A DNA stretch of 64,000 nt. It comes from Companilactobacillus furfuricola. GTDB lineage: Bacteria > Bacillota > Bacilli > Lactobacillales > Lactobacillaceae. Positions 27,008 through 36,293 of the stretch are shown here, piece by piece (within the stretch, counting starts at the first letter, position 1; the number at the start of each line of letters is the position of its first letter). The position numbers and the translations under genes are program-made. Location of the stretch: the NCBI RefSeq assembly GCF_003946325.1, contig NZ_RHNT01000005.1, positions 21,608 through 85,607 on the forward strand, given 5' to 3'. The notes under the pieces were generated by a model, which had not been told where the DNA came from, did no database searches, and saw only the letters and a program-made list of their open reading frames with translations.

Positions 27008-27430
27008 TTAAAGCTCTAATTTTGTTAGCTTCGATAACAGTTCTGACAATTGTTTGATCTCTTCTGGGCTAAAAGAATCGTTGAATTTATCGACTAAAAC
27101 TTTGTTTCCTGGCTCACGGCCACAGTTACCAACAGTCTCTTTAGCCATCTGTGTCAGCTCAACGACCACTTCCCGATTGTTCTCAGGATTGCGGATCCGT
27201 GTGACGTAGCCCTTATTTTCCAGCCCCTTTAAGTGACGGGAGATAGCTGACCCATTGATCTGGAGTTCCCTTTGAATATCCGTCTGGGTCATTTTTCCAT
27301 GGCGGTGCAAAAAAAGCAATAAGACGTAGCGAGTCAAATTGATATTCGTTTGACCTTTGAAAATCTCTGTCATATTTAAATCAGCCATTTTTAACCGATA
27401 AAGTAAATTGATCAGCTGCTCGATCTCCAT
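27008..27430 (-). CDS. MarR-family transcriptional regulator
   Basis: 140 residues from MEIEQLINLLYRLK, eight bases after GGAGG. Winged helix-turn-helix with recognition region MTQTDIQRELQINGSAISRHLKGLENKGYVTRI at about residues 50-82 and wing RNPENNREVVVELT. MarR proteins are dimers that repress by binding palindromes and let go on binding small ligands. A perfect palindrome just before its start suggests autoregulation; the nearby nitroreductase and the upstream antiporter are possible further targets. Confidence 0.9.
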   Translation of the reverse strand: MEIEQLINLLYRLKMADLNMTEIFKGQTNINLTRYVLLLFLHRHGKMTQTDIQRELQINGSAISRHLKGLENKGYVTRIRNPENNREVVVELTQMAKETVGNCGREPGNKVLVDKFNDSFSPEEIKQLSELLSKLTKLEL

Positions 27431-27446
27431 GGAAAAAACCTCCAAT

Positions 27447-27461
27447 CACATAAATTATGTG
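27447..27461. promoter_or_regulatory. Probable MarR operator
   Basis: CACATAAATTATGTG is a perfect 15-base palindrome 17 bases upstream of the marR start, overlapping the expected 5' end of its mRNA. Confidence 0.65.
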
Positions 27462-27516
27462 AAACATTGAACTAGTTAAATTCATTATACATCACTTTGT
27501 CAAAGGACAAAAATTG

Positions 27517-29118
27517 TTATTGGCCTATTTTCTCTTCTTGCTGGGCTTCTACCGTATTAGGTTGAACGATCAGTGCTTCTGCTAACAAGACTTCATTGTA
27601 TAATTCTAAGACGAAATTTTGATATTTCGCTTCTTGCTGCGTGATGGTATCCAAGTAATCACGCTCGATTTGAAAAGCGTTCATAAAAGCACGCATTTCT
27701 AGTTCCTTTTCCGGTCCAGAAAATTCAGGATGCTTAACGACATCGAGCCAAGCTTTAGTAAAATCACGTATCTTCGTCCGTTGTTTTTGGGACATCAAGT
27801 CAAATTTCACCGACTTCTTGACTCGTTCTGGCATGTACATTTTATCAACTGAAGCTAGTGCTTTTTTGACCATTTCGACCCTGATCTTATCCATTTCGTG
27901 ATCGGCATCTTCGTCATCGACGTCTTTTTCCAGCAAGAACTTGAAAGCAATTGTAGGCACGATCAAGCTTAACAAGATCAAAGTACAGGCTGACATTAAG
28001 ACTAAATTAAAGTCTAACGGGCGAATATTGTACTCAGCCAAAATATAAGCTAGTGCTAAAGTCACGGCCCCATGGACTCCTCATAAAGAGAAGATCCAGC
28101 CGGAGCAATTGTTCATCGAAAGCCGCATCCGAGCGTAAATATATCGAGTGAAGATTCCGATCAAGTAGATCGTGATGCCGATCCAAAGCCATTTAAAAGT
28201 CAATTTTTCAAAATCTTCGGAAACTACGATCTTGACGAACATGTAACCTAAAACGACGAAAACAATGCTATTGAACAACTCGGTTATCATTGAAACTAAG
28301 TCGAAACTTAGGTGTACTTGACGAGCATTCAATAAACGACTTCTTTGCGCCTCAGCGTTGTGGACGAGTCCAGCACAGACGACCGCTATAATACCAGAAA
28401 CATGGATCAATTCTGAACAATAGTAGAGTAAAAATGGCGTTAAGATGTACAAAAAGCTTTGCGCGTTTAATGAATTGAACGACGTCCGCATCAAGACTTG
28501 TCTGAAGATAACTAAAATCCAGGCAACCGCAAAGCCAAAGACTACTCCACCGACCGCTGAACGAAGAAAGTCGATCAAAGTCTCACTATAATTGATATAT
28601 CCGTTAACGTACCACAAAATAGCCATGTTCAACAAAATAATCCCGGTAGCATCATTGAACAGTGATTCCATCTTCAAAAATGTCCCCTCACTTTGGGGAA
28701 CTTTCAGACCATTAGTAACAGAACTCATAGCGGTCGCATCGGTAGGCGTACTGACAGCAGCCATAATAAAAGCTAGTGGCAAGCTGACTCCAGCGATTGC
28801 CCAAACTCCGAATCCAGACAATATTAAACAAACTACTACTAAGATCACGGTAGTTTGAATGATATGCTTCAACTCTTTGCTGACTGAGTTAAGTGGCGTC
28901 TCTTGACCTTCAAAGAACAATAACGGCGCTACGATCAGACCAATGAAAATTTCCGAGTTGAACTGACTAACGTGATTGTCAATAACTGGGATCAGCACAA
29001 GGACTACTCCCGCGATCATACTGATATAGTTGACCGATATTTTGGGAACAATTTGTGCAATGAAAATACTAACAACGGCCGCAATTATCAATAAAAACGT
29101 TGATATCATCATCTCCAT
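27517..29118 (-). pseudogene. CPA1-type Na+/H+ antiporter interrupted by an in-frame TGA
   Basis: One frame of 534 codons broken once, by a TGA at 28081-28083. Upstream of it lie the ~11 transmembrane helices of an NhaP-type exchanger, including STPTDATAMSSVTNG (about 130-144) with the Asp pair region. The stop falls in the conserved WIFSL-x-GVHGAVTLALA segment, where relatives usually have Cys (TGC/TGT to TGA is one change). After it follow the last helices and a ~140-residue cytoplasmic tail. Start MEMMISTFLL. The antiporter exchanges Na+ or K+ for H+; as written it would be truncated. No ribosome site supports separate translation of the second half. Confidence 0.85.
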
Positions 29119-29186
29119 GTGATGGCATCCCCTCTCGTAACAACATTTTAAATATAGCACAATAATTAATAATTTATTGCAAAAAG

Positions 29187-29236
29187 AAAAAGCTTGATGG
29201 AATCGCTTTTTTACGCGATACTATCAAGCTTTTTTA
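29187..29236. terminator. Bidirectional-looking terminator
   Basis: AAAAGCTTGAT and ATCAAGCTTTTTT arms with a nested ATCGC...GCGAT pair, between the symporter and antiporter genes. Confidence 0.85.
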
Positions 29237-29280
29237 TTTCTTACCTCAGTCCCCCTAAGGTAACTTCCTCTTGCACTAAA

Positions 29281-30573
29281 TCAGGCTGTAGCAGCAATTT
29301 TGCGCTTTTCCTCGGACTTAGTAACTAACTTAGCCGCAACCATGGAACTAGTTACGTTAGTAGTAGTTCTTGCCATATCGACGAAAGCATCGATACCGGC
29401 AAAAATACTGATCAACTCGACTGGGAGCCCTAAAGTAACGAACATGGCTGTTGCTAGCATGATCCCTCCACCTGGTACTCCCGCAGTACCAAATGAAATG
29501 ATCGGGCACAAGACGATGATAACGATAGCTTGTGCCAAACTGATGTGTCCACCCATAGATTGAATGGCATAAACAGATAGAAGTGGTGGCCAAATTCCAG
29601 CACATCCTGACATCCCCATTGTCGTTCCCAACGAACCAACGAAGTTAGCAATATTTTCTGGGACGCGCGACTTCTTCGTCAAGCATTCAACGTAAAGTGG
29701 CAGAGTACCTGTACTACTTCTCGAAGAGAAGGCCATCAGTTGAGCAGGCACAATTGCTTTGAAAAAGGCGATCGGTGAAGTTTTCCCCACAAATTTGAGT
29801 AAAAGAGTGTCAGTAAAGTAAATGTGGAAGAAGCACCCGATAAATGTCAAAACAATGATCGTAACGAGCGGTGTGAGAGCTTTGTAATCACTAGTTCCCA
29901 TAGTATCAGCCATCAAAAAGATAACTGAGTATGGTAATAACTTGATAATTACAGCGATGATCTTATACACGATGGCATGAGATTGATCGATGAATTTTTT
30001 GAACGTATCCATAGAACCTGCATTTTCCGATGACAGGCTAACCACGGCAATACCCACGATAATCGCAAAAAATACGACTGGGATAACTTTGCCATCGGCC
30101 ATAGATTTGAACAAATTATCCGAAAATAGATCTGTTAAAACTTGAGTAAATGGTGGTACAGAAGTTGGTTTATAGCCATCTACAATACTTAGGTGACCTT
30201 CCTTTCCAATTCCTGAGATAACTGCTAACGCCATCCCCACGATCGCAGCTAACATCGTTTGGAAAAGAAGCCAAAAGACTGATTTGGCACCTATACTCTT
30301 TAATTCTGTCATTGTTTTCATTGAGTAAATGCTCTTGATCAATGAAACCAATAGCAAAGGTATTACCATCATCGAAAGAACTCGCGAATAGATAGTACCT
30401 AAAACGGCAACGTAATCGGTATGCCCCTTAAAAATTATACCGATGACAAGACCCACTAACAGTGCAACTACTGATGCAAATGTGAAATTCGATTTATTCT
30501 TTAACAAATAAATCAAATAACAGGCTAGTAGAGAGACTGCTAGAGTTAACAAACTCCATAAAACAGTATTCAT
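29281..30573 (-). CDS. Dicarboxylate/amino acid:cation symporter, TcyP-like (cystine uptake)
   Basis: 430 residues from MNTVLWSLLTL after GGGGGGGAATTTCATT; the longer in-frame start reads through this site. DAACS family: about eight helices plus re-entrant loops, with the signature AFSSRSSTGTLPL (about 285) and GTTMGMSGCAGIWPPLL (about 320). The SSRSSTGTLPL and NGCAGI-like loops are closest to the cystine symporter TcyP. It probably brings cystine in with Na+ or H+. Other sulfur genes in this window fit. The exact substrate is inferred. Confidence 0.8.
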   Translation of the reverse strand: MNTVLWSLLTLAVSLLACYLIYLLKNKSNFTFASVVALLVGLVIGIIFKGHTDYVAVLGTIYSRVLSMMVIPLLLVSLIKSIYSMKTMTELKSIGAKSVFWLLFQTMLAAIVGMALAVISGIGKEGHLSIVDGYKPTSVPPFTQVLTDLFSDNLFKSMADGKVIPVVFFAIIVGIAVVSLSSENAGSMDTFKKFIDQSHAIVYKIIAVIIKLLPYSVIFLMADTMGTSDYKALTPLVTIIVLTFIGCFFHIYFTDTLLLKFVGKTSPIAFFKAIVPAQLMAFSSRSSTGTLPLYVECLTKKSRVPENIANFVGSLGTTMGMSGCAGIWPPLLSVYAIQSMGGHISLAQAIVIIVLCPIISFGTAGVPGGGIMLATAMFVTLGLPVELISIFAGIDAFVDMARTTTNVTSSMVAAKLVTKSEEKRKIAATA

Positions 30574-31010
30574 AATGAAATTCCCCCCCGGATTCATATT
30601 GTGAACATTGCTCTCACCCAATTACACATGTTACAGAATTCACAATTATTTGTAAAGCGTTTTCAGGGAAATTACAATAATATTTTTCATGAATATACAT
30701 TCGTGTATTCATTATCTACATGTGTTTATTTTTTGTGAACATAACGGTGTTGTTTGTTGTTTTGGTTGAAATATTGTTTTGTTCTTTGAGTGACTTGGAT
30801 CGTGGTGGGATTTTGATTATTACCGATTTATATAGATTAAGTTGGCACCTTTTATTACTTTATATTGCACTTATCTATCTCAATCCTCTTCTGAATAGTA
30901 AAAACAAAAACTACATCTGTTATTGATACACCTTAAAATCATTATCGAAATATTCTTATCTGATTTCTGTACGTCTTTCATGGCATTTTTCGAGAAATCA
31001 ACACGATATT
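30574..31010. other. Intergenic region with a faint trace of repeat family A
   Basis: Positions about 30760-30910 align loosely with the middle of copy A (shared blocks TTACCGATTTAT and AA-TTGGCAC, then similar AT/CT-rich sequence). The 68-codon frame at 30720 crosses this trace and has no ribosome site, so it is left out. An imperfect cre-like TGTAAAGCGTTTTCA lies at 30651-30665, upstream of the symporter gene. Confidence 0.35.
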
Positions 31011-31238
31011 TCATAGCTCAATACTCAATTTTTTTGCAACGTCTTTCACAGAATATCTACTGCCATCATCTTTCTTGGCCGCTTCTGAATAGTCTTTAAG
31101 GTCAATTAGATCTTCAATCTTTTCTGCCATAGCTTCTTCTGCGAAACTATTGAAACTTTCTCCTGTTACTTCTAAGTATTGATCGATTGCCTTGCTTAAA
31201 TCTTCATTCATTCTTAGTGACTTTCTTTTTGCCGTCAT
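31011..31238 (-). CDS. Ribbon-helix-helix antitoxin-like protein (DUF6290 type)
   Basis: 75 residues starting MTAKRKSLRMNEDLSKAI. The N-terminal 45 residues form a ribbon-helix-helix (KRKSLRMNEDLSKAIDQYL...SFNSFAEEAMAEKIED) as in RelB/ParD antitoxins; the C-terminal SRYSVKDVAKKLSIEL is the part that would bind a toxin. The start is set by AGGGTGGTATCAACT. No RelE-like toxin gene follows within the 400 bases before the symporter, so this is a solitary antitoxin or a regulator. Confidence 0.75.
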   Translation of the reverse strand: MTAKRKSLRMNEDLSKAIDQYLEVTGESFNSFAEEAMAEKIEDLIDLKDYSEAAKKDDGSRYSVKDVAKKLSIEL

Positions 31239-31295
31239 AGTTGATACCACCCTTTTTTTAATATCGATGTGACACACTTCTAACATGATGACGAT

Positions 31296-31331
31296 AAAAA
31301 AAGAGATATCGCAAATTTGGATATCTCTTTC
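31296..31331 (-). terminator. Terminator of the aldehyde dehydrogenase gene
   Basis: Perfect arms AAAGAGATATC and GATATCTCTTT followed on the minus strand by seven T. Confidence 0.85.
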
Positions 31332-31347
31332 TGAATCTAAATTATTT

Positions 31348-32769
31348 TTATTTCCCATTAAATACAGCCAAACCACCAGCTGGATTGTTCCAGTCAGGTT
31401 CTTGTGCTGTGACGATCAATTTTTCGTTTGTGAAGGCATTGAGTCCTAATTGACTCAATTCACGTCCGTAACCTGATCCTTTGACACCACCGAATGGTAA
31501 TTCTGGTAGTGATACTAAGAAGGAGTTTACGAAGACCATTCCTGTTTCGATTTTTTCAGCAACGGCTTTTCCGTGTTGAGCATCTTCTGAGACGACGATC
31601 CCACCTAAACCTAGTTCTGAATCGTTAGCTAGATCGATGGCTTCTTGATCTGAGCCTACTTTGAATACTTGGGCTACTGGTCCAAACATTTCGTCGTAAA
31701 ATTCGGGGTTGTCTTTGTCGATATCTGTCAAGATCGTTGGTTGTAAGAATTGTCCTGGCAAGTCGACTGGTTCGTTTCCGTAATAGACTTTGGCGCCACC
31801 AGCAACAGCTTTGTCGATCTGTCCTTGAAGTTTTTCTTTAGCACGCTTGGAGTTCATTGGTGCGATAGTTGTCTTAGGATCCATTGGATCACCAGGGACT
31901 AATTTTTCAAAGTTAGCTTTGAGTTTCTTCAAAAATTCGTCGTACAAGTTGTCAGCAACGATAAATCTCTTGTCTGATGTACATACTTGTCCTGCATTGT
32001 AGATACGGACTCTCCAAGCTAAGTCTACAGCTTTGTCGACGTCTGCGTCTGAGAGGACGACAAAGGCATCTGAGCCACCTAGCTCCATGGAGTTCTTCTT
32101 CAAATTCTTACCGGCATTTTCGGCAACGGATTGACCACCACGTTTTGAACCTGTCAAAGCAACACCTTGAACACGTGGGTCAGCAATGATCTCAGACACT
32201 TGGTCGTAACTTGCAAACAAATTAGTCAATGAGCCAGCTGCAGCGCCAGAATCCTTAACGATTTTTTCAAATGCTTCAGCTGAACCAGGCGTATTTGAAG
32301 CATGCTTCAAGATCATCGGATTTCCGACCATGAAGTTAGGGGCAAACACACGCATGATCTGGTAGTAAGGGAAATTCCAAGGTTCAACCATCATCAAGAC
32401 ACCAGTCGATTGATGATAGATCTCAGCATCTCCTGTATTACGTGAAGAAATTGGTGTTGGTTTAAGCATTTCGGCACCATTGTCAGCATAATAGTCGGCA
32501 ATAATGGCACATAATTCGACCTCACCTTTCGATTCTGCGTACAATTTACCCATATCTGTTGTGGCGATCTTTGCTAATTCATCCTCGTTTTTTCTCAAGA
32601 GATCAGCAATCTTGTGCAAGGCATCCGCACGACTTGCAGCCGGTTCATCTCTCCATTTCTTATACAATGCATATCCAGTGCTCAATGCCTTCTCGATATC
32701 ATCAGCAGTAGCACTCGGGTATTCCTTTACAAGTTCATTGTTATAAGGATTAACTGTCTTATAAGCCAT
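31348..32769 (-). CDS. gabD: NAD(P)-dependent aldehyde dehydrogenase (succinate-semialdehyde type)
   Basis: 473 residues from MAYKTVNPYNNELVKEY after TTAGGAGGAAAGAGT. Aldehyde dehydrogenase superfamily: MVEPWNFPYYQ (about 132), catalytic Glu in SMELGGSDAF (about 243), nucleophile Cys in AGQVCTSDKR (about 277), and EMFGPVAQVF. It oxidises an aldehyde to the acid; closest to GabD/Sad-type enzymes of lactobacilli. No GABA or 4-hydroxybutyrate genes are adjacent, so the precise substrate is open. A cre-like site lies upstream. Confidence 0.9.
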   Translation of the reverse strand: MAYKTVNPYNNELVKEYPSATADDIEKALSTGYALYKKWRDEPAASRADALHKIADLLRKNEDELAKIATTDMGKLYAESKGEVELCAIIADYYADNGAEMLKPTPISSRNTGDAEIYHQSTGVLMMVEPWNFPYYQIMRVFAPNFMVGNPMILKHASNTPGSAEAFEKIVKDSGAAAGSLTNLFASYDQVSEIIADPRVQGVALTGSKRGGQSVAENAGKNLKKNSMELGGSDAFVVLSDADVDKAVDLAWRVRIYNAGQVCTSDKRFIVADNLYDEFLKKLKANFEKLVPGDPMDPKTTIAPMNSKRAKEKLQGQIDKAVAGGAKVYYGNEPVDLPGQFLQPTILTDIDKDNPEFYDEMFGPVAQVFKVGSDQEAIDLANDSELGLGGIVVSEDAQHGKAVAEKIETGMVFVNSFLVSLPELPFGGVKGSGYGRELSQLGLNAFTNEKLIVTAQEPDWNNPAGGLAVFNGK

Positions 32770-32873
32770 ACTCTTTCCTCCTAATTTCCTAACCAAAATA
32801 AAACAATATTAGTCATTTAAAAAATTACATAGTTATTCTAAATCAACAAATATTTTGTTTACAAACATTTCAA

Positions 32874-32887
32874 CTCAAACGCTTTCA
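32874..32887 (-). promoter_or_regulatory. Imperfect cre-like site upstream of gabD
   Basis: TGAAAGCGTTTGAG on the minus strand has a complete left half-site but deviates at three of the last positions of the cre consensus. It lies 105 bases upstream of the gene. Confidence 0.4.
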
Positions 32888-33226
32888 TTTGTCAATCAGT
32901 TTGATTAGAAAAAAATTCAAAAAATAAACCGTTTTCACATTTAAGGTGCTTACAAAAGGTGATATAACAACGTTATTAGCGTATATACCAATTAAAAAAT
33001 ATTTTGTGAAATATTTTAAATTTAAGTTTTTCTTTAGCTTTAAAGTGGGCTATACATCTTCACAATTGAGCAATAGCGATAATATACCATTGTTAGAAAA
33101 AAACTACTTTTTATACTATTTTATGATGAAAAATAAGCTTATATCGATGATCATCTTTCATTTTTGGTATAAAGACAAATCAAAAAGAGAAAATCCCTTT
33201 TCTTGCGTAATATTTAATAGGAATAT

Positions 33227-33352
33227 AAAGAGAGTGGAAGAAGATGACCAGCTGCTGAGGATTTAGGGACTAGCAGCACCAAAGTGCTGCGAAGCAGTGC
33301 TTGCTGATAGTTGCTAAACCGGAGGCCGCTATCTTCTGCAACTCGTTTCCAC
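33227..33352 (-). repeat. Family B structured repeat, copy 2
   Basis: On the minus strand it starts TGGAAACGAGTTGCAGAAG and reads almost like copy 1 at 11064-11190. The same nested stems form: GGTTTAG/CTAAATCC, ACTATCAGC/GCTGCTAGT, and inner AAGCACTGC-TTC-GCAGCACTT. An outer pair AGAAGAT/ATCTTCT is better than in copy 1. The 106-codon frame at 32946 ends inside this repeat and is not credible as a gene. Confidence 0.8.
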
Positions 33353-33381
33353 AAAAAATGGCATCCATAAGGATGCCATCA
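33353..33381 (-). terminator. Terminator of the mmuM gene
   Basis: GATGGCATCC-TTAT-GGATGCCATTTTTT on the minus strand. Confidence 0.85.
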
Positions 33382-33409
33382 AGTTTGATTGTTTAATTTA
33401 TTTTGAAAT

Positions 33410-33425
33410 TGTTTCACATGGAACA
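33410..33425. promoter_or_regulatory. parS-like site
   Basis: TGTTTCACATGGAACA matches the parS consensus at 14 of 16 positions and keeps the dyad. It lies between mmuM and its terminator, about 17 kb from the origin. Confidence 0.5.
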
Positions 33426-33488
33426 TATTGTGGGAACGTATGGTCAAAATACTAGATATTGTATTGGAAATGTTTCCATAACCAATTA

Positions 33489-34442
33489 CTAGTTCTTATT
33501 AATGAAACTCGCGATCGACTTTATATCTGCCGGTGTTGTCCGACAGCATCCCCCGATCAAATCTGCTCCATCAGCCAACCATTGTGGTGTCAATTCGGCA
33601 AAATCATCTTTGTGCTGTGTTTTCGTCCACGTCTTAGTAGCTGGATCATAAATATCCCCATTATTAGGATACACAATGATCGGCTTGCTTGTGACTGCCC
33701 GAATGTTTTTTACCGCCTGATCGATATTTTCCAACGTGGTGCAATTGACTCCGATGGCAGCGATTTGATCAAATACATTGAAGTACTTAACCGCATCTTG
33801 CAGTGGCGTTCCATCACAGAGTGTCTCTAGATCTTTAATGCTGAATGATAACCAAGCTGTCTGTTGAGGAAACTCGTGTTTCAACAAGTTCACTAAGGCC
33901 TTGCTCTCAGCAAAACTTGGCTGGGTCTCAAAGGCAAAGAGGTCCACCCCAGCTTGGTCGAGCAAGGACATTCTTGAGCGATGGAAGTCCATGAATTCTT
34001 TTTCGGTCAGCTGATAGTCACCACGATATTCACTCCCATCTGCCAAGTATGCACCGTAAGGACCGACACTTCCTGCAACGAGTGGATATTTAGCTCGTTT
34101 GTTTCGTTCATTAGCTGGTAATGAGTCGTAATATTGCTTGCGAGCTTGATCAGCTAATTGGACAGCTTTGATGATCAAATCTTGGCTAGCTTTTTTGCTC
34201 AAGCCCATTTTCATAAATTTTGCTACATTGGCTTGATAAGTGTTGGTTATTGCAATGTCTGCGCCCGCTTGAAAAAAACTTTTGTGAACGGCTAAAATTG
34301 CTTCAGGTTTTTCAATCAAAGCAGTTGCTGACCAGAGGTCATTATCAGTGTCAACGCCCATTTTCTCAAGCTCCGTTGCCATAGCGCCATCAACCACTAG
34401 TCCTGGACGTTTTTGTAAGTTTTCTGAAATCAAATCAGTCAC
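33489..34442 (-). CDS. mmuM: Homocysteine S-methyltransferase
   Basis: 317 residues. GTG at 34440-34442 is chosen because AAAGGAG lies eight bases before it; the earlier ATG at 34469 actually encodes the ribosome site. Fold of the Pfam S-methyl_trans family with zinc ligands GVNCTT (about 224) and the closing GGCCRTTP (about 301). It moves a methyl group from S-methylmethionine to homocysteine, giving two methionines. It diverges from the permease gene at 34563, the classical mmuP/mmuM partnership. Confidence 0.92.
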   Translation of the reverse strand: MTDLISENLQKRPGLVVDGAMATELEKMGVDTDNDLWSATALIEKPEAILAVHKSFFQAGADIAITNTYQANVAKFMKMGLSKKASQDLIIKAVQLADQARKQYYDSLPANERNKRAKYPLVAGSVGPYGAYLADGSEYRGDYQLTEKEFMDFHRSRMSLLDQAGVDLFAFETQPSFAESKALVNLLKHEFPQQTAWLSFSIKDLETLCDGTPLQDAVKYFNVFDQIAAIGVNCTTLENIDQAVKNIRAVTSKPIIVYPNNGDIYDPATKTWTKTQHKDDFAELTPQWLADGADLIGGCCRTTPADIKSIASFINKN

Positions 34443-34562
34443 GTTCACATCTCCTTTATTGAAATACATGTCTTGCGATATGTTTTCATCTAGTTTACAG
34501 TTATTTAATATTAAACTTTTTTAATGATATTCTAATAGGAAATTTTATGCAAGGTGAACGCT

Positions 34563-35963
34563 GTGGAAGAAGAAAATAAAGATCACATTAGTTTAAAAAG
34601 GAACATGGAATCGAGACATTTGTTGATGATCTCTCTCGGTGGTGTTATCGGTACTGGACTATTTCTCAGTTCTGGTTATACGATCCATGAAGCCGGACCG
34701 ATCGGTACCATTCTCGCTTATGGGATCGGTGCGATCGTAGTCTATCTAGTTATGTTGTGTCTTGGTGAACTGTCAGTGGCAATGCCAGAAACGGGCTCTT
34801 TTCATGTGTATGCCGAAAAATATATTGGCCCGGGGACTGGTTTTACTGTTGCCATCCTCTACTGGCTGACTTGGACCGTAGCTTTAGGCTCTGAATTCAC
34901 AGCGGCCGGTCTGATCATGCGGCAGTGGTTCCCACAATCGCCAACTTGGATCTGGAGTGCATTGTTTATGATCGTTATTTTCGTTTCCAATGCTTTATCG
35001 GTCAAATTCTTTGCGGAAACAGAATTTTGGTTTTCCAGTATCAAAGTAATAGCGATCGTTTTGTTCATCGTAGTTGGCTTCTTGGCAATTTTTGACATTA
35101 TTCCGATCAAGGGATATTCACATGCACCGATGTTTACTAACTTAGTCAAAGATGGCATCTTTCCCAATGGGTTTAAAGCCGTCTTTACGACAATGTTGAC
35201 TGTTAACTTTGCTTTTTCTGGGACGGAGTTGATCGGTGTGACTGCCGGCGAAACGAAGGATCCCGGCAAAAATATCCCTCGCGCGATCCACACGACTTTA
35301 CTGCGCTTGGTGATTTTTTTCATTGGAAGTATCGTCGTAATGTCAGCTTTGATCCCTTGGCAAAAAGCCGGTGTCGATCAAAGTCCATTCGTTCTTGTCT
35401 TCAAAAGTATCGGCCTGCCCTTTGCGGGAGATTTGATGAATTTTGTAGTCTTAACTGCTATTTTATCCGCAGCAAATTCCGGTCTTTATGCATCAACCAG
35501 AATGCTCTGGTCTTTAGCTAACGAAGGAACGATCCCGATAAAATACGCCAAGACCAATAATCGTGGCGTGCCAATGATCGCACTTTGCTTGAGTATGCTC
35601 GGTGGTATTTTGGCCCTGATCTCAAGTGTGGTCGCTGCTTCAACTGTCTACTTAGTTTTAGTTTCAATATCAGGATTAGCCGTCGTAATAGTTTGGATGG
35701 CGATCGCCTTATCAGAGATCAACTTTAGAAAACAGTTCATTAAATCAGGTCACAAATTATCAGAATTGAAATTCAAGACGCCTTGGTATCCTGTAGTCCC
35801 TTGGTTAGCCTTCATCTTAAGCTTACTGTCGTGTGTCTTGATCGTCTTTGATCCTAATCAACGTTCGGCACTTTACTATATGATCCCCTTCCTGATCATT
35901 TGTTACGGCGTCGAGAAGCTAAATTCGCGCTCTAAAAAGAAAAAATCAGTCTCACCTGAATGA
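34563..35963 (+). CDS. mmuP: Amino acid permease, probable S-methylmethionine transporter
   Basis: 466 residues from a GTG at 34563 with AAGGTG six bases upstream; a GTG three codons earlier has no spacing to a site. APC family with 12 helices, beginning [22 protein letters not shown], the consensus amphipathic motif of this group. Its position back to back with mmuM supports S-methylmethionine as substrate; other amino acids cannot be excluded. A 10-codon frame (34547-34579, [10 protein letters not shown]) with its own AGGA site overlaps the start and could be a translated leader. Confidence 0.8.
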   Translation: MEEENKDHISLKRNMESRHLLMISLGGVIGTGLFLSSGYTIHEAGPIGTILAYGIGAIVVYLVMLCLGELSVAMPETGSFHVYAEKYIGPGTGFTVAILYWLTWTVALGSEFTAAGLIMRQWFPQSPTWIWSALFMIVIFVSNALSVKFFAETEFWFSSIKVIAIVLFIVVGFLAIFDIIPIKGYSHAPMFTNLVKDGIFPNGFKAVFTTMLTVNFAFSGTELIGVTAGETKDPGKNIPRAIHTTLLRLVIFFIGSIVVMSALIPWQKAGVDQSPFVLVFKSIGLPFAGDLMNFVVLTAILSAANSGLYASTRMLWSLANEGTIPIKYAKTNNRGVPMIALCLSMLGGILALISSVVAASTVYLVLVSISGLAVVIVWMAIALSEINFRKQFIKSGHKLSELKFKTPWYPVVPWLAFILSLLSCVLIVFDPNQRSALYYMIPFLIICYGVEKLNSRSKKKKSVSPE

Positions 35964-35973
35964 AGAGTTAGAT

Positions 35974-36008
35974 TAAAAAAACGATACCGCTTGGTATCGT
36001 TTTTTTTA
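35974..36008. terminator. Bidirectional terminator
   Basis: AAAAAACGATACC-GCTT-GGTATCGTTTTTTTT between convergent genes. Confidence 0.9.
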
Positions 36009-36011
36009 CGC

Positions 36012-36293
36012 CTAATTATCCATTCTAATGATCTCAAGATCTTCAGCTAAATAATCGCCAATGTGATCGAGAAATTCTTTGAAGTGTGCCGTTTCATTGT
36101 GTGAATCTACTGCTGCTTGATCTTTCCAGTGTTCAATAATTTCATATTCATCCTCAGAGCCTAATTTATTGTAATGTCCATAAGAAACATTGCCAGCTTC
36201 AGCTCGTGAGCCTTGAACTAATTTGTCGATAAATGCTTCATATTCAGCTTTTTTAGCAGGATCTATTTTTAGACTAACGTTAATGATCTTCAT
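36012..36293 (-). CDS. Antibiotic biosynthesis monooxygenase (ABM) family protein
   Basis: 93 residues, start after AGGAGAAACTACCT. A ferredoxin-like ABM domain: MKIINVSLKIDPAKKAEYEAFID...GNVSYGHY (about 30-45) and EYEIIEHWKDQAAVDSHNETAHFKEF. Members act as small quinol monooxygenases or heme/quinone handling proteins (YgiN-like). The role here is unknown. Single gene with shared terminator. Confidence 0.85.
   Translation of the reverse strand: MKIINVSLKIDPAKKAEYEAFIDKLVQGSRAEAGNVSYGHYNKLGSEDEYEIIEHWKDQAAVDSHNETAHFKEFLDHIGDYLAEDLEIIRMDN

Noticed and set aside
27447..27472. Possible parS site containing GTGAAACA
   Set aside because: Only a half-site; the palindrome there is CACATAAATTATGTG, which fits a MarR operator better.
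6371..28083. Recoding of TGA as an amino acid or selenocysteine
   Set aside because: Several intact genes end in TGA, one of the three internal stops is TAG, and no selenocysteine insertion hairpin is evident. Recent nonsense mutations or sequence errors explain it better.
30720..30926. 68-codon hydrophobic frame
   Set aside because: No ribosome site; overlaps a faint trace of repeat family A.
32946..33266. 106-codon Lys/Phe-rich frame
   Set aside because: AT-rich chance frame ending inside repeat family B, without ribosome site or family resemblance.
34443..34553. SAM riboswitch or Met T-box between mmuM and mmuP
   Set aside because: The gap is about 110 bases and holds neither a T-box core nor terminator/antiterminator pairing.
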